A stretch of DNA of 27,493 nt from a virus. The position numbers were made by a program, and so were the translations under genes. Position 1 is the stretch's first letter. The number at the start of each line of letters is the position of its first letter. This document shows positions 19,407 through 27,493 of this stretch, in pieces. The DNA is taken from IMG/VR virus record IMGVR_UViG_3300042291_000623, positions 1 to 27,493 of that record; one strand, given 5' to 3'. The notes below the pieces were generated by a model. The model had not been told where the DNA came from and made no database searches. It worked only from the letters and a program-made list of their open reading frames with translations.

Positions 19407-21307
19407 TGGCTAATAATAACATACTTCCTGCACAATCCGTAAATGTTACAAACCTTGACTTTGCTGACATCAAGGATAGTTTGATTAGCTACTTTAAAGC
19501 TAATGATGGCGTGTTTAAAGATTGGGACTATACAGGCTCTGGCTTGAATATTCTCATGGATGTCTTAGCGCATAACACACACTATAATGCAGTGATTGCG
19601 CATATGGCAGTAAACGAAAGTTTTATTGATAGCGCTCAATTGCGACAAAATGTAGTATCTGCTGCAAAGCTTATTGGCTATACTCCGCACAGCACAAGCG
19701 CGCCTAAGGCAGTTGTTAATATTTTAATAACATCAAGCGACAATGGTCTTAATGAATATGTAATACCTGCAAATACTGCATTTAGCAGTAACTTTGCAAT
19801 ACCACGTCAAGCACAAAATTATACATTTGTAAATCTAACTGACATAATTTGTCGCCGCAATAATACGACTGGATTGCTTGAAGCAAAAAATGTTGAATTA
19901 TATCAGGGATCAATACAAACACGACGCTCGCAAATTAATTCTAATCTTAGCAATAATGAATATATTATTGCAGACAAGAATATTGATACGAGCACGCTAA
20001 AGGTAAATGAGCAGCAAGCTGGGCGCACTGATATTTCTGAAGTTTATACTATTTTTTCCGATATCAATGATATTAACGGTCTTACTCCAATCTATTTCCT
20101 TTATGAAAACTTTAATGGCAATTATGTAATAACATTTGGTAATGGTGTATTTGGCAAGAAGCCAGATAATCTAAACATCTTGGAATTGCAATATCTTATA
20201 AGCGATGGTGAGGCCGCAAACGGTGCAAACATATTTAAATATAGCGGCGTAAACTCTAATAACTCAATTTCCGCAATTACATTACAAACAGTGTCGGCCG
20301 CTGTTGGTGGCACAAGCAGTGAATCATTAAGCAGCATAAAGTATAATGCGCCATTACAATATGTTGCACAAAATCGAGCAGTAACTGCAGATGACTATAA
20401 GACACTATTGCGTAGCGCATTTGGCTTTAGAGCTGTTAGCGTATGGGGCGGCGAAGAAAACGATCCTCCGCAATATGGTAAAGTGTTTGTATCTGTTAAG
20501 AAAAGCGCTGCAGATGATGATAGTGATTTATCCGCACTTGAGCGCGCAGAAGTATTGCAATATTTAAGTGGTAAAAAAGTACTTGCTATTATGCCTGAAC
20601 TTGTCAATCCTGAATATATTGAGCTGGTGCTGGATGTCTTATTTAAATATAATCCAAATCTTACCACATTAACCAAGACACAATTGGAAGGCATTGTTAC
20701 AAATGGCATTATAACTTTTAGTGATACTGAATTGGAATCATTTGATGGTGTCTTTAGGCATTCACAATTGACACGCGCTGTTGATGGTATTAGCCCTGCA
20801 ATATTAAATTCGCTTATACGCGTATATGTCTCTAAATCATTCGCATTAAGCGCAACACAAACACTTATACCACAGCCGCAATCAATTATTGTGCGTTATG
20901 GTACAGCTCTTACAATTGATGATGGCTTTAGTATAGTAAATTCTACGAGTTGGGTGGCTGGCGGTGTAACATACTATATGGGCGACCGTGCGCACCCAAC
21001 AGACTCAAATTTAAGAATCCTTTATAGTTACACCTTTGACAGCAATAACATTCAAAGATTAGGAGACGCTGATATTGGTACACTATCATTAAGTGATGGA
21101 GTGCTAACGGTTAAACCTTTGACGGTTGACGCTGATACGACAGTTACAATTGACCTTATACCACGTTCAAACGATATTGCACCCAAGCGTAATCAAGTTA
21201 TACGCATCGGTACATCTCGTTTGAATGTATATGGAGAAGCTGATACAATTGCAACAGGCGGATCAAACCGAGCGATTGACTATAACACATTTAATAGAGA
21301 CCGTTAA
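19406..21307 (+). CDS. 6: gp6 baseplate wedge protein (baseplate J-like)
   Basis: gp6 dimers form the iris ring that drives baseplate change during contraction. The protein is 633 aa (T4: 660). Characteristic segments: LDFADIKDSLISYFKANDGV, DYTGSGLNILMDVLAHNTHY, ESFIDSAQLRQNVVSAAKLI near the N-terminus; FGNGVFGKKPDNLNILELQY and DYKTLLRSAFGFRAVSVWGG in the middle, as in baseplate J proteins; and a beta-rich C-terminal domain. It is coupled to gene 25 and followed 2 nt later by the gp7/VrlC-like gene. Confidence 0.93.
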   Translation: MANNNILPAQSVNVTNLDFADIKDSLISYFKANDGVFKDWDYTGSGLNILMDVLAHNTHYNAVIAHMAVNESFIDSAQLRQNVVSAAKLIGYTPHSTSAPKAVVNILITSSDNGLNEYVIPANTAFSSNFAIPRQAQNYTFVNLTDIICRRNNTTGLLEAKNVELYQGSIQTRRSQINSNLSNNEYIIADKNIDTSTLKVNEQQAGRTDISEVYTIFSDINDINGLTPIYFLYENFNGNYVITFGNGVFGKKPDNLNILELQYLISDGEAANGANIFKYSGVNSNNSISAITLQTVSAAVGGTSSESLSSIKYNAPLQYVAQNRAVTADDYKTLLRSAFGFRAVSVWGGEENDPPQYGKVFVSVKKSAADDDSDLSALERAEVLQYLSGKKVLAIMPELVNPEYIELVLDVLFKYNPNLTTLTKTQLEGIVTNGIITFSDTELESFDGVFRHSQLTRAVDGISPAILNSLIRVYVSKSFALSATQTLIPQPQSIIVRYGTALTIDDGFSIVNSTSWVAGGVTYYMGDRAHPTDSNLRILYSYTFDSNNIQRLGDADIGTLSLSDGVLTVKPLTVDADTTVTIDLIPRSNDIAPKRNQVIRIGTSRLNVYGEADTIATGGSNRAIDYNTFNRDR

Positions 21308-21309
21308 AT

Positions 21310-23184
21310 ATGGCACTAAGTATTGTAGATTCACGACCGCATAACCTTGAGAGTGTACGTGCACCCTCGCTATTTCCATCTGCAATCGAAGAGAGCGCAA
21401 AGACTCTCATGGATTTTATTCAGGTTTATTATGATCATATTAACAGTGTTGGTCTGCCTTCATATGAAATAGCAAACATTACACGTGAAAAGGATATTGA
21501 CCTTGTATCGGACAAATACCTATCGGAAATACAAGGTCTTATTGCGCGTAACATTCCAAATTCACGCGTCCTAGATAAAGTATCGCTATACAAAATCATA
21601 TTGCAATATTATCGCACTCGTGGCAGTGAAGATAGTATACATACATTCTTTAAGATATTTTTTGATGAAGCGGTAAATATATTTTATCCAAAAGATTACC
21701 TATTTGACCTTTCTAGTGGAGGTGGAAGTTGGATTGATTTGGAAGAAAGATTGTCTACATTAAATGTGGTAAACACAAATCCAAATAAATCGCGTATAAG
21801 TATTACCTCAGACGTAGCAATTGCACCACCACACCCTGGCACGGTTGCACCATATACATTTATCTTTAGGAGCTACTCAAATACTGCATGGACACTTGAC
21901 GGTCTTGCACCAGCTTCTCAACCACGCGTAGTACGCAACGGCACAAATGATCGTTGGGTTTATCTTTATGAAGCATATAGTATTGAAAGTGTGAATGACG
22001 CTGTATGGCCAGATGGCGCAGATTGGAGATCGTCATTTATAAGTAACCTTACATATAACGAGACTGCTGTTGCTGATCGTAATATACAGTATGATACTTT
22101 AACAATTACACCAATCGCATCTGGTACCGTTGATTTACCAACTCATGGTATTACAACAGAAGTTGGCGGCACGGCTTATATTACAAGTGAGGCGGGCACC
22201 GCAGATGCCTTTGCTATTGTAACCGAAGCGGCATTCCCAGCAACTAGAGTGATTGTAGAGCAGAATGTAGAATACCTTCATACCTTTATAGTAACCGCAA
22301 TACCGGAATTTGCGTCGAGGATTAATGATGTGTTAAATCGCGTCCCATCAACGCTAGCAAATAACGCGATCGAAATTTATCGCGCATCTCGTTTAGATCC
22401 TACGGTTTGGGAACTCTTGCAAAGCTCAGCCGATGGGAAATATCTCATTTGGCAATACACAGATGCACGATCATTTCCATCAGATCGTTATAAGTTACAT
22501 GACGGCGTATTTTGGCAAAAATATTCATATCAAATTAAGAGTTCTTTATCGCTTGATACATGGTCATATGATTACTTACGATTTGTACATCCATCAGGAT
22601 TAAAACTATTTGCAGCTATATTAATTCAACTTGTTGCTCGCACGGGATGGCCTGAGCCCATTGACTATAGTGCGCCACGCCCACAACAAGATATATCATG
22701 GTTAAATTCATATCGCCCACCAGTTGCAGGCGCGCATACTCCTACATCTCAACCTGGGTGGTTATCAGCTGCATTACGTATTTTCAATATACTTTCCGTA
22801 GCATCGCAAACAGATGAAGAACGAGCTGCACTGCAACGATTAGTTTATATATTTAAAAAATCATTCTATCAGGCGACAGCTGCATATGTTATTGAGGGTC
22901 AAAATGCATTTGCATCTAATGACAGCTCGCTTTCTTTATATTACACATATTTAAATTGGGCATACAGCGAATTGTTTCATGATGAAAATGTACAGGATGA
23001 AAATTATGGCGATGCCTCGTTAACGCTAAGATTTGATGGCCAAACATTAGCAGGCTATGAATATAGTGCAGTTGCTCCAAGAACAAATCCAAATGGTGCA
23101 ACGCTCTACATTGAAAATGGAGTTAATGTTTTAGTAAACGAGAGTGGAGACTATACATTTGTAATAGAATCACTTGGTAATTAA
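21310..23184 (+). CDS. Baseplate wedge protein, gp7/VrlC-like
   Basis: A 624-aa protein. The N-terminal ~130 residues are helical and match a segment I recall from wedge proteins of marine T4-like phages: SLFPSAIEESAKTLMDFIQV, SRVLDKVSLYKIILQYYRTR, EDSIHTFFKIFFDEAVNIFY followed by PKDYL. A long beta-rich middle follows (residues ~150-400), then YDYLRFVHPSGLKLFAAILI and a helical C-terminal part. T4 gp7 (1032 aa) sits in the same place beside gp6 and gp25 and joins them in the wedge, so a gp7-equivalent is the best guess. The exact equivalence is unproven because the middle and the end are not recognised. Confidence 0.6.
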   Translation: MALSIVDSRPHNLESVRAPSLFPSAIEESAKTLMDFIQVYYDHINSVGLPSYEIANITREKDIDLVSDKYLSEIQGLIARNIPNSRVLDKVSLYKIILQYYRTRGSEDSIHTFFKIFFDEAVNIFYPKDYLFDLSSGGGSWIDLEERLSTLNVVNTNPNKSRISITSDVAIAPPHPGTVAPYTFIFRSYSNTAWTLDGLAPASQPRVVRNGTNDRWVYLYEAYSIESVNDAVWPDGADWRSSFISNLTYNETAVADRNIQYDTLTITPIASGTVDLPTHGITTEVGGTAYITSEAGTADAFAIVTEAAFPATRVIVEQNVEYLHTFIVTAIPEFASRINDVLNRVPSTLANNAIEIYRASRLDPTVWELLQSSADGKYLIWQYTDARSFPSDRYKLHDGVFWQKYSYQIKSSLSLDTWSYDYLRFVHPSGLKLFAAILIQLVARTGWPEPIDYSAPRPQQDISWLNSYRPPVAGAHTPTSQPGWLSAALRIFNILSVASQTDEERAALQRLVYIFKKSFYQATAAYVIEGQNAFASNDSSLSLYYTYLNWAYSELFHDENVQDENYGDASLTLRFDGQTLAGYEYSAVAPRTNPNGATLYIENGVNVLVNESGDYTFVIESLGN

Positions 23185-23192
23185 TATAAATA
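23185..23192 (+). promoter_or_regulatory. T4-type late promoter for the first fibre-like gene
   Basis: Exact TATAAATA immediately after the upstream stop codon, 13 nt before the ATG at 23206. Confidence 0.75.
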
Positions 23193-23205
23193 CATACAAT
23201 AATAT

Positions 23206-24912
23206 ATGTCAGATATACGCTTTTCACAATTAGCTACACTAACACAACCCGCAGTTGCAGATGATTACATTCCAATTGTTGACTTTAGTGATAAGGAAAT
23301 GAGTGGTGCTGGTTCAAACAAAAGAATCTTGTTTGGAAACTTAGCTTCTAGCATTGTTGATGTATATGGCAAAAGCGGAACTGGTTCGATCGTTTTATCA
23401 AATAATCCAACACTAAGTGGCACCACACTGGCTGGCACTACAACAATAAACAGCACAACTTATACCTACGGAACAGGCGCGGCGGCAGCGTTTAAATACG
23501 GACTGGCGATTGAAGCGGGGGACATCACAGACCTCGGGTCTAATGTCGCTACGTTCTTAATTTCCCCCAGTGCCGGGAGCTTCCAAAACATGATGTTGGA
23601 TTACACAGGGACAGGGAACGTGGTCATGGATTATGGCCCGGCGATTACGAACATCAACATTGATACTGCCGCTACCTTCAACGCGACGAGCTACACTTAC
23701 GGCACAGGCGCGGCGACAGCGCATCGCACGGCGCTGGGGCTGACAACGCTCGCAACAACGACACCAGCAGCAAACGTAGCGACATTTCTTGCCACGCCAA
23801 GCAGCGCGAATCTTGCCGCAGCGGTCACAGGCGTGGCTGGAACAGGCGCATTGGTTTTTGGCACATCGCCATCGTTGACAACGCCGTCAATCGCAGGATT
23901 AACTCTTTCGGGACTTGTTACGCATTCAGGAGGTTACAGTCAGACAGGCGGGGCAAACTTTAACGTCGCAGTCACAACGGCGGCAAATCTGACCGCAAGT
24001 GGATCCGGAACTGTCACGGTAGGAGGAGCTGGCGGCAGCACGATCAACGGTGGCACTTTAACTCTGTCACCGTCTGGATTCGCTTATGGCGCAGGCGCGG
24101 CGGCAACGCATCGTACGGCGCTGGGGCTGACAACGCTCGCAACAACGACACCAGCGGCAAACGTAGCGACATTTTTAACAACTCCAAGCAGCGCCAACCT
24201 ACGCGCAGCAGTCACCGATGAGACAGGAACAGGCTCACTTGTTTTTGCAACATCACCAACGATCACATCACCAACGATCAACTCACCAACGTTCAACTCA
24301 GCGACGACTTTTAACGCCACGTCCTACACCTACAGCGCAGAGGCAGCTAGTGCAATGAGAACGGCACTCGACGTGCTACCTTTAACATCAGTTATCACAG
24401 TCACTGGCACAACACCAGCATTTACGGATGATCTAATTGAACAAGCATCATTAACTAACGGTAAGCGTTGTTGGGCTGGGGGTAATGGGTCGGTGGAGTA
24501 TGATGGGACTGATTGGGTTGTGCATACTTTTGACGGTGTCGATAATTATGACGCTTACTTTACAAGCACAACCGACAAACCATGGAACATCAATCCAGCG
24601 TCATGGAATGTCACGAACGGCATCGATGAACCAACATTAACGATTGATCTGCAAACTCTCCAGCCTATCAGTGGAGCTAGTGGCACCATTGCTATTGTGG
24701 GCGACCAAGAAGGGCGAGTTGCTCCATCGGACATGACGGGACTCGGCACAAACGTAGCGACTGCGCTTGCAATTGCGGCAAACGGTAGCGCGGGATTTGC
24801 ACTTGCTCCAGTAGGCCCTTATGTAAACGATGCAGCGGCTGCAGCAGGTGGCGTAGCCATTGGACAACTCTACTATATCCCAGAAGGCCAAGTTCGCCGC
24901 CGCATGGCTTAA
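23206..24912 (+). CDS. Fibre-like structural protein with repeats and a GC-rich inserted block
   Basis: A 568-aa protein. Residues ~1-50 form a short N-terminal domain containing DDYIPIVDFSDKEMSGAGSN, shared in pattern with the protein at 25118, so it is probably the part that attaches to the particle. Residues ~85-385 are low-complexity repeats rich in Ala, Thr and Gly, with the unit ALGLTTLATTTPAANVATFL present twice and degenerate relatives (SYTYGTGAA, TYGTGAAAA). The C-terminal region has an RCWAGGNGSVEYDGTDWVV segment and ends in AAAAAGGVAIGQLYYIPEG, an ending seen in various phage tail proteins. The repeat block differs strongly in base composition from its neighbours. The likely role is a side or tip fibre for receptor contact; no enzyme motif is seen. 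Confidence 0.7.
   Translation: MSDIRFSQLATLTQPAVADDYIPIVDFSDKEMSGAGSNKRILFGNLASSIVDVYGKSGTGSIVLSNNPTLSGTTLAGTTTINSTTYTYGTGAAAAFKYGLAIEAGDITDLGSNVATFLISPSAGSFQNMMLDYTGTGNVVMDYGPAITNINIDTAATFNATSYTYGTGAATAHRTALGLTTLATTTPAANVATFLATPSSANLAAAVTGVAGTGALVFGTSPSLTTPSIAGLTLSGLVTHSGGYSQTGGANFNVAVTTAANLTASGSGTVTVGGAGGSTINGGTLTLSPSGFAYGAGAAATHRTALGLTTLATTTPAANVATFLTTPSSANLRAAVTDETGTGSLVFATSPTITSPTINSPTFNSATTFNATSYTYSAEAASAMRTALDVLPLTSVITVTGTTPAFTDDLIEQASLTNGKRCWAGGNGSVEYDGTDWVVHTFDGVDNYDAYFTSTTDKPWNINPASWNVTNGIDEPTLTIDLQTLQPISGASGTIAIVGDQEGRVAPSDMTGLGTNVATALAIAANGSAGFALAPVGPYVNDAAAAAGGVAIGQLYYIPEGQVRRRMA
23692..24247 (+). repeat. Two direct repeats, 387 bp apart, in the fibre gene
   Basis: Copy 1 runs from about 23692 to 23860 and copy 2 from about 24079 to 24247. 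The core (about 54 nt starting near 23734 and 24121) has a single mismatch that I can see. The spacing is exactly 129 codons. The repeats are GC-rich with codons such as GCG and CTG-GGG that are rare nearby. Confidence 0.8.
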
Positions 24913-24930
24913 CATCAACCACCAACCTCA

Positions 24931-25098
24931 ATGACTATGGCACAACTCATCAAGCAAGCATTTTGCGCCGTCTCACAAACCATTACCAATTACAAAGTAG
25001 TGCCGCATAGCATGAGCGTAATCGAGCTGCGAGCATTACTTGTAGCATATGGATCAAATTACAAAACACTTTGGCTTGCAGCAAATGCGCCATCATAA
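24931..25098 (+). CDS. Small hypothetical protein (55 aa) after the fibre gene
   Basis: The ATG at 24931 opens 55 codons (MTMAQLIKQAFCAVSQTITN ... ending LWLAANAPS). It lies 18 nt after the fibre stop, and its stop sits next to a late-promoter-like box. A second in-frame Met is at codon 3. The peptide has a mixed helical pattern with VIELRALLVAYGSN; there is no signal peptide or recognised family. Small genes after fibre genes sometimes encode fibre assembly chaperones, but nothing in the sequence shows that here. Confidence 0.5.
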   Translation: MTMAQLIKQAFCAVSQTITNYKVVPHSMSVIELRALLVAYGSNYKTLWLAANAPS

Positions 25099-25101
25099 AT
25101 A
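25094..25101 (+). promoter_or_regulatory. Late-promoter-like box (CATAAATA)
   Basis: CATAAATA at 25094-25101, one base from consensus, 16 nt before the ATG at 25118. A TATAAT also lies at 25109-25114 but has no good -35 partner at the usual distance. Confidence 0.5.
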
Positions 25102-25117
25102 ATACAATTATAATACC

Positions 25118-26506
25118 ATGCCAAAAATTACAACTTTTGCTGACTTAACAGCCGCAACAATATTATCTGGTGATATTGTACCACTTATTGACATTAGTGA
25201 TACTGACATGTCAGGTGGCGGAACAAATAAAAAAATAACAGCTTTAGAGTTGGCAAACGGCTTAGCTAGTTTTGTAACTACCATACCAAGCGGTATTACA
25301 ACTGCATTAAACCTTAAAGCTAACATTGCTAGTCCAACATTTACAGGCACGGTTACTGCGCCTGCATTCACTGGTGTTGCTACATTGGCAGCTGCATGGC
25401 AAACATCACGCACATTAACATTATCTGGTGATGTAGCTGGAGTTGTGTCTGGTATAAACGGTGCAGGTAATATAAGCCTGAGTACCGCATTGAGCGATAG
25501 CGCGGTAACAGCAGCTAAGCTTGCATCTAATGCAGTAACAACTATTAAAATTACCGATCTTAATGTGACAACTGGCAAAATTGCAGATAGTGCAGTGACT
25601 ACAGCAAAGGTTGCTGCCAGCGCAATCACTAACGCCAAAGTAGCAGATAATGCAATCACTGCCAATAATATCAGCGCTAGCGCCGTGACGGTTGATAAAG
25701 TAGGTGATAGTGCAATCACAAGTATTAAGATTGCAAACGCTGCAGTAATTGAAGATAAACTTGCTGATTCTGCAGTAACAACTGCAAAGATTGCAAACAG
25801 CGCAGTCACAACAGATAAAATTAATAATCTCGGTGTGACAACAGGCAAGATTGCAAACGCTGCCGTCACTGCTGAAAAATTAAGTGGAGCGCAAACAGGA
25901 AGCGCACCAGTGTATGGCATTCGTGCTTGGGCAAATTTTAATGGAACATCTACAGACGAACTCGTTGGATCTTACAGCAGAACCAGTTCAACAACAGTTT
26001 CAATAGGTACAGTGACAGCGCACGGGTATCTTGCGGGGCAGGTTGTATTTTTAGATTTTACTGTCACTAGCGGTACTGCCCCGTTTGATGGTAATTATGT
26101 GGTTGCCAGTGTTGTTAGCCCAACGGTGTTTACAGTAATAAGTCATGCTAGCACATCATCAGCTGGGACTGTTATTGTAAAGAGTATTGTTATACGTGCA
26201 GCTGGAAATGTTCATTCAATTATACCAAGCTATATAACTTCTGATCCATCTGTTGCACCACCAAGCGCGAATAAGGCGCTTGCGACTGGATATTATATTA
26301 TGAACTTTTTAACTGCTATGCCAAATACCAATTACATAATTACTGGCGGCGGAAATGTTAGCACAACATCTGCATTAACTGCGGCTGAGCATGAAATTGT
26401 TGTAAACGGCCGCGCAAAGACTACACAATTTGCCTTTCTTGGTGCTAGCTTAGTCAGTGGCACCGACTCCAATCCTAGTATTGGCAGCGTTATAGTTATT
26501 GGTTAA
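25118..26506 (+). CDS. Fibre-like structural protein with decapeptide repeats
   Basis: A 462-aa protein. The N-terminal ~50 residues include GDIVPLIDISDTDMSGGGTN, similar to the protein at 23206. Residues ~65-125 hold ASPTFTGTVTAPAFTGVATL, a segment common in tail fibres. Residues 127-256 are 13 tandem decapeptides of the type SAVTTAKIAD, a beta-structured shaft repeat found in many trimeric phage fibres. The C-terminal ~200 residues form a different domain (FNGTSTDELVGSYSRTSSTT; AHGYLAGQVVFLDFTVTSGT), probably the tip. No enzyme motif is seen. It has its own late-like promoter. Confidence 0.78.
   Translation: MPKITTFADLTAATILSGDIVPLIDISDTDMSGGGTNKKITALELANGLASFVTTIPSGITTALNLKANIASPTFTGTVTAPAFTGVATLAAAWQTSRTLTLSGDVAGVVSGINGAGNISLSTALSDSAVTAAKLASNAVTTIKITDLNVTTGKIADSAVTTAKVAASAITNAKVADNAITANNISASAVTVDKVGDSAITSIKIANAAVIEDKLADSAVTTAKIANSAVTTDKINNLGVTTGKIANAAVTAEKLSGAQTGSAPVYGIRAWANFNGTSTDELVGSYSRTSSTTVSIGTVTAHGYLAGQVVFLDFTVTSGTAPFDGNYVVASVVSPTVFTVISHASTSSAGTVIVKSIVIRAAGNVHSIIPSYITSDPSVAPPSANKALATGYYIMNFLTAMPNTNYIITGGGNVSTTSALTAAEHEIVVNGRAKTTQFAFLGASLVSGTDSNPSIGSVIVIG
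25496..25885 (+). repeat. Coding decapeptide/30-nt repeat array, 13 units
   Basis: Each 30-nt unit encodes a variant of SAV-T-T-x-K-I-A-D. The units diverge at DNA level (GCA, GCT and GCC all used), so this is an old coding repeat under protein-level constraint. Confidence 0.85.
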
Positions 26507-26515
26507 GATTTTATA

Positions 26516-26523
26516 TATAAATA
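26516..26523 (+). promoter_or_regulatory. T4-type late promoter for gene 8
   Basis: Exact TATAAATA, 17 nt before the ATG at 26541. Confidence 0.75.
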
Positions 26524-26540
26524 CATTAAATAATTCAAAT

Positions 26541-27493
26541 ATGTCCGCTATTGTAACAGAACACTTTCGCCGTAATAATGCAGCAACATTCCTAGCTGAT
26601 ATTGCCAATGCCGCTAATAAATATTATCTTGGTATAGGTAAATCTGATAAGTGGGCAGCTGATGAAAGCATCCCTGCTGTGGTACCATCTATAAACGGTA
26701 CTAATGGCGAAGAACGAGATATTCTTTCAAATCTTATTACATGCATACAGATTACCACAGGAAATACACACATTGCAATTCCAAATATCATATTTGAAAC
26801 TGGCAGAAAATATAAAGCATATAAACCAAATGATAGTAGTTGCTTTTATCCTACAATCGGTGCTGATACTGTGTATCCATGTTATGCAACATTAAGTGGC
26901 CGCGTATATCTTTGTTTAAGTAATAATGCTGGCGCAGCAGCAACCGTATTGCCAACAGCTGCACTAGACTACCGTGCAGTAACTGGTGCTGACAATTATA
27001 TTTGGGTATTAATTGACACTGATGTAACAAATTTTAATACCGATCAATTTATAAGCATACGCTCTACGCCAAACAACACAAATTCAACACAAATTCTAAA
27101 TGATGGCGGTGGATTACTATATGGCTTTACAATATTAAACGGCGGTTCTGGATATTCAAATCAGACTGTAACATTTAATGCACGTCAGAGTGGATCAGCC
27201 ACTCCAGTTGTGGTATCAAATGTTGTAGTAACTACAACAGGTGGAGTAATTACAGGTGTGGCATTGCCTTCAGGTTATGATTATACAGGTAGCAATGCTA
27301 AAAATATATTAGGCGGAGTATTTATTGGCCTAACTGGTGGCACAGGCGCAGTGATCAGTCCTAATATTGCACCAGCTGAAGGCTTTGCATATAACCCATC
27401 ACGCACGTTACCTGCATTTTATGCTGCAATATCAATCAATGCAGTTGATAATATTTCAAGCGATGGATTATTCATACCGTTCAGTCAAATTTC
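26541..27493 (+). CDS. 8: gp8 baseplate wedge protein (3' truncated by window)
   Basis: The ATG at 26541 opens a frame that is still open at the window end (317 codons visible). The N-terminus SAIVTEHFRRNNAATFLADI, KYYLGIGKSDKWAADE corresponds to the T4 gp8 start (AIVTSKFRTEKMLNFYNSI and ITFGRSEPW). RVYLCLSNN, then DNYIWVLIDTDVTNFNTDQF, match YRCLD and DGYVWEYLFEI of T4 gp8. A beta-rich segment (YGFTILNGGSGYSNQTVTFN, residues ~194-280) looks like an insertion of a type seen in other phage structural proteins. gp8 dimers sit in the wedge near gp6, gp7 and gp10. Late promoter at 26516. Confidence 0.8.
   Translation, partial: MSAIVTEHFRRNNAATFLADIANAANKYYLGIGKSDKWAADESIPAVVPSINGTNGEERDILSNLITCIQITTGNTHIAIPNIIFETGRKYKAYKPNDSSCFYPTIGADTVYPCYATLSGRVYLCLSNNAGAAATVLPTAALDYRAVTGADNYIWVLIDTDVTNFNTDQFISIRSTPNNTNSTQILNDGGGLLYGFTILNGGSGYSNQTVTFNARQSGSATPVVVSNVVVTTTGGVITGVALPSGYDYTGSNAKNILGGVFIGLTGGTGAVISPNIAPAEGFAYNPSRTLPAFYAAISINAVDNISSDGLFIPFSQI

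Noticed and set aside
25496-25885. Regular 30-nt repeats resembling a CRISPR array
   Set aside because: There are no unique spacers between identical repeats; the units are contiguous, degenerate and in frame as decapeptides of a fibre shaft.
25108-25920. Long minus-strand open frame (270 codons) opposite the second fibre gene
   Set aside because: It mirrors the decapeptide repeat array; the translated product is a monotonous Val/Ala/Thr/Leu repeat, and the plus-strand frame has a clear start, promoter and fibre pattern.
1-27493. tRNA genes, insertion sequences, integrase or attachment sites
   Set aside because: Gaps between genes are short and none shows a cloverleaf-like sequence or CCA-type end; no transposase or integrase motifs were seen in any frame.

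Overview
The window is part of the genome of a tailed, contractile-tail (myovirus) phage of the T4 supergroup, and it most resembles the marine/cyanophage-like branch. No bacterial chromosomal genes are seen. Three things support this. There is the T4 replication/transcription cluster 33-59-32. There is an almost complete T4-type baseplate and tail set (4, 26, a 51-like ORF, a tape-measure-like protein, 48, 53, a 27-like hub, 5, 25, 6, a gp7/VrlC-like wedge protein, 8). There are also repeated T4-type late promoters (TATAAATA) on both strands. The DNA is AT-rich. Almost no start codon has a visible Shine-Dalgarno sequence. The host cannot be named; the TTTACA-N17-TATAAT promoters suggest a host with an ordinary sigma-70 polymerase.

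Layout. (1) 1-7560, plus strand, early/middle genes: a truncated gene end, small ORFs, a UvsE-type UV-damage endonuclease, an amidase endolysin behind a late promoter, a 29-aa repeat peptide overlapping a small lipoprotein, a DnaQ-like exonuclease, an SH3-like (DUF2693) protein, a 405-aa unknown, gp33, gp59, gp32, and a small thioredoxin-fold protein. Units are set apart by intrinsic terminators and five near-identical sigma-70 promoters. (2) 11790 down to 7550, minus strand, late tail genes: gp4, a 194-aa morphogenesis protein, a gp19-family tube protein, gp26, a 39-aa 51-like ORF, and a tape-measure-like protein. (3) 11803-27493, plus strand, late baseplate and fibre genes: gp48, gp53, a gp27-like hub, gp5 split into an OB+CHAP protein and a separate beta-helix needle protein, a 664-aa protein with MBG-like domains, gp25, gp6, a gp7/VrlC-like wedge protein, two fibre-like proteins, and gp8, which runs off the end.

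How the parts work together. gp32 and gp59 serve replication. gp33 is the co-activator that lets host polymerase with the phage late sigma (not in this window) use the TATAAATA promoters, which drive the tail and baseplate genes here and the amidase.

The most notable signals: (a) a candidate programmed -1 frameshift at T_TTT_TTC at the end of gene 26 that would fuse gp26 to the downstream 51-like ORF just before the tape-measure gene, the arrangement of tail-assembly chaperones in other tailed phages; (b) a long hairpin that traps the amidase start codon and whose left arm would be missing from the late transcript, as described for T4 gene e; (c) several promoters only 5-7 nt from the ATG, implying leaderless mRNAs; (d) the split gene 5 with a CHAP domain in place of lysozyme; (e) a GC-rich repetitive block inside a fibre gene that looks imported.
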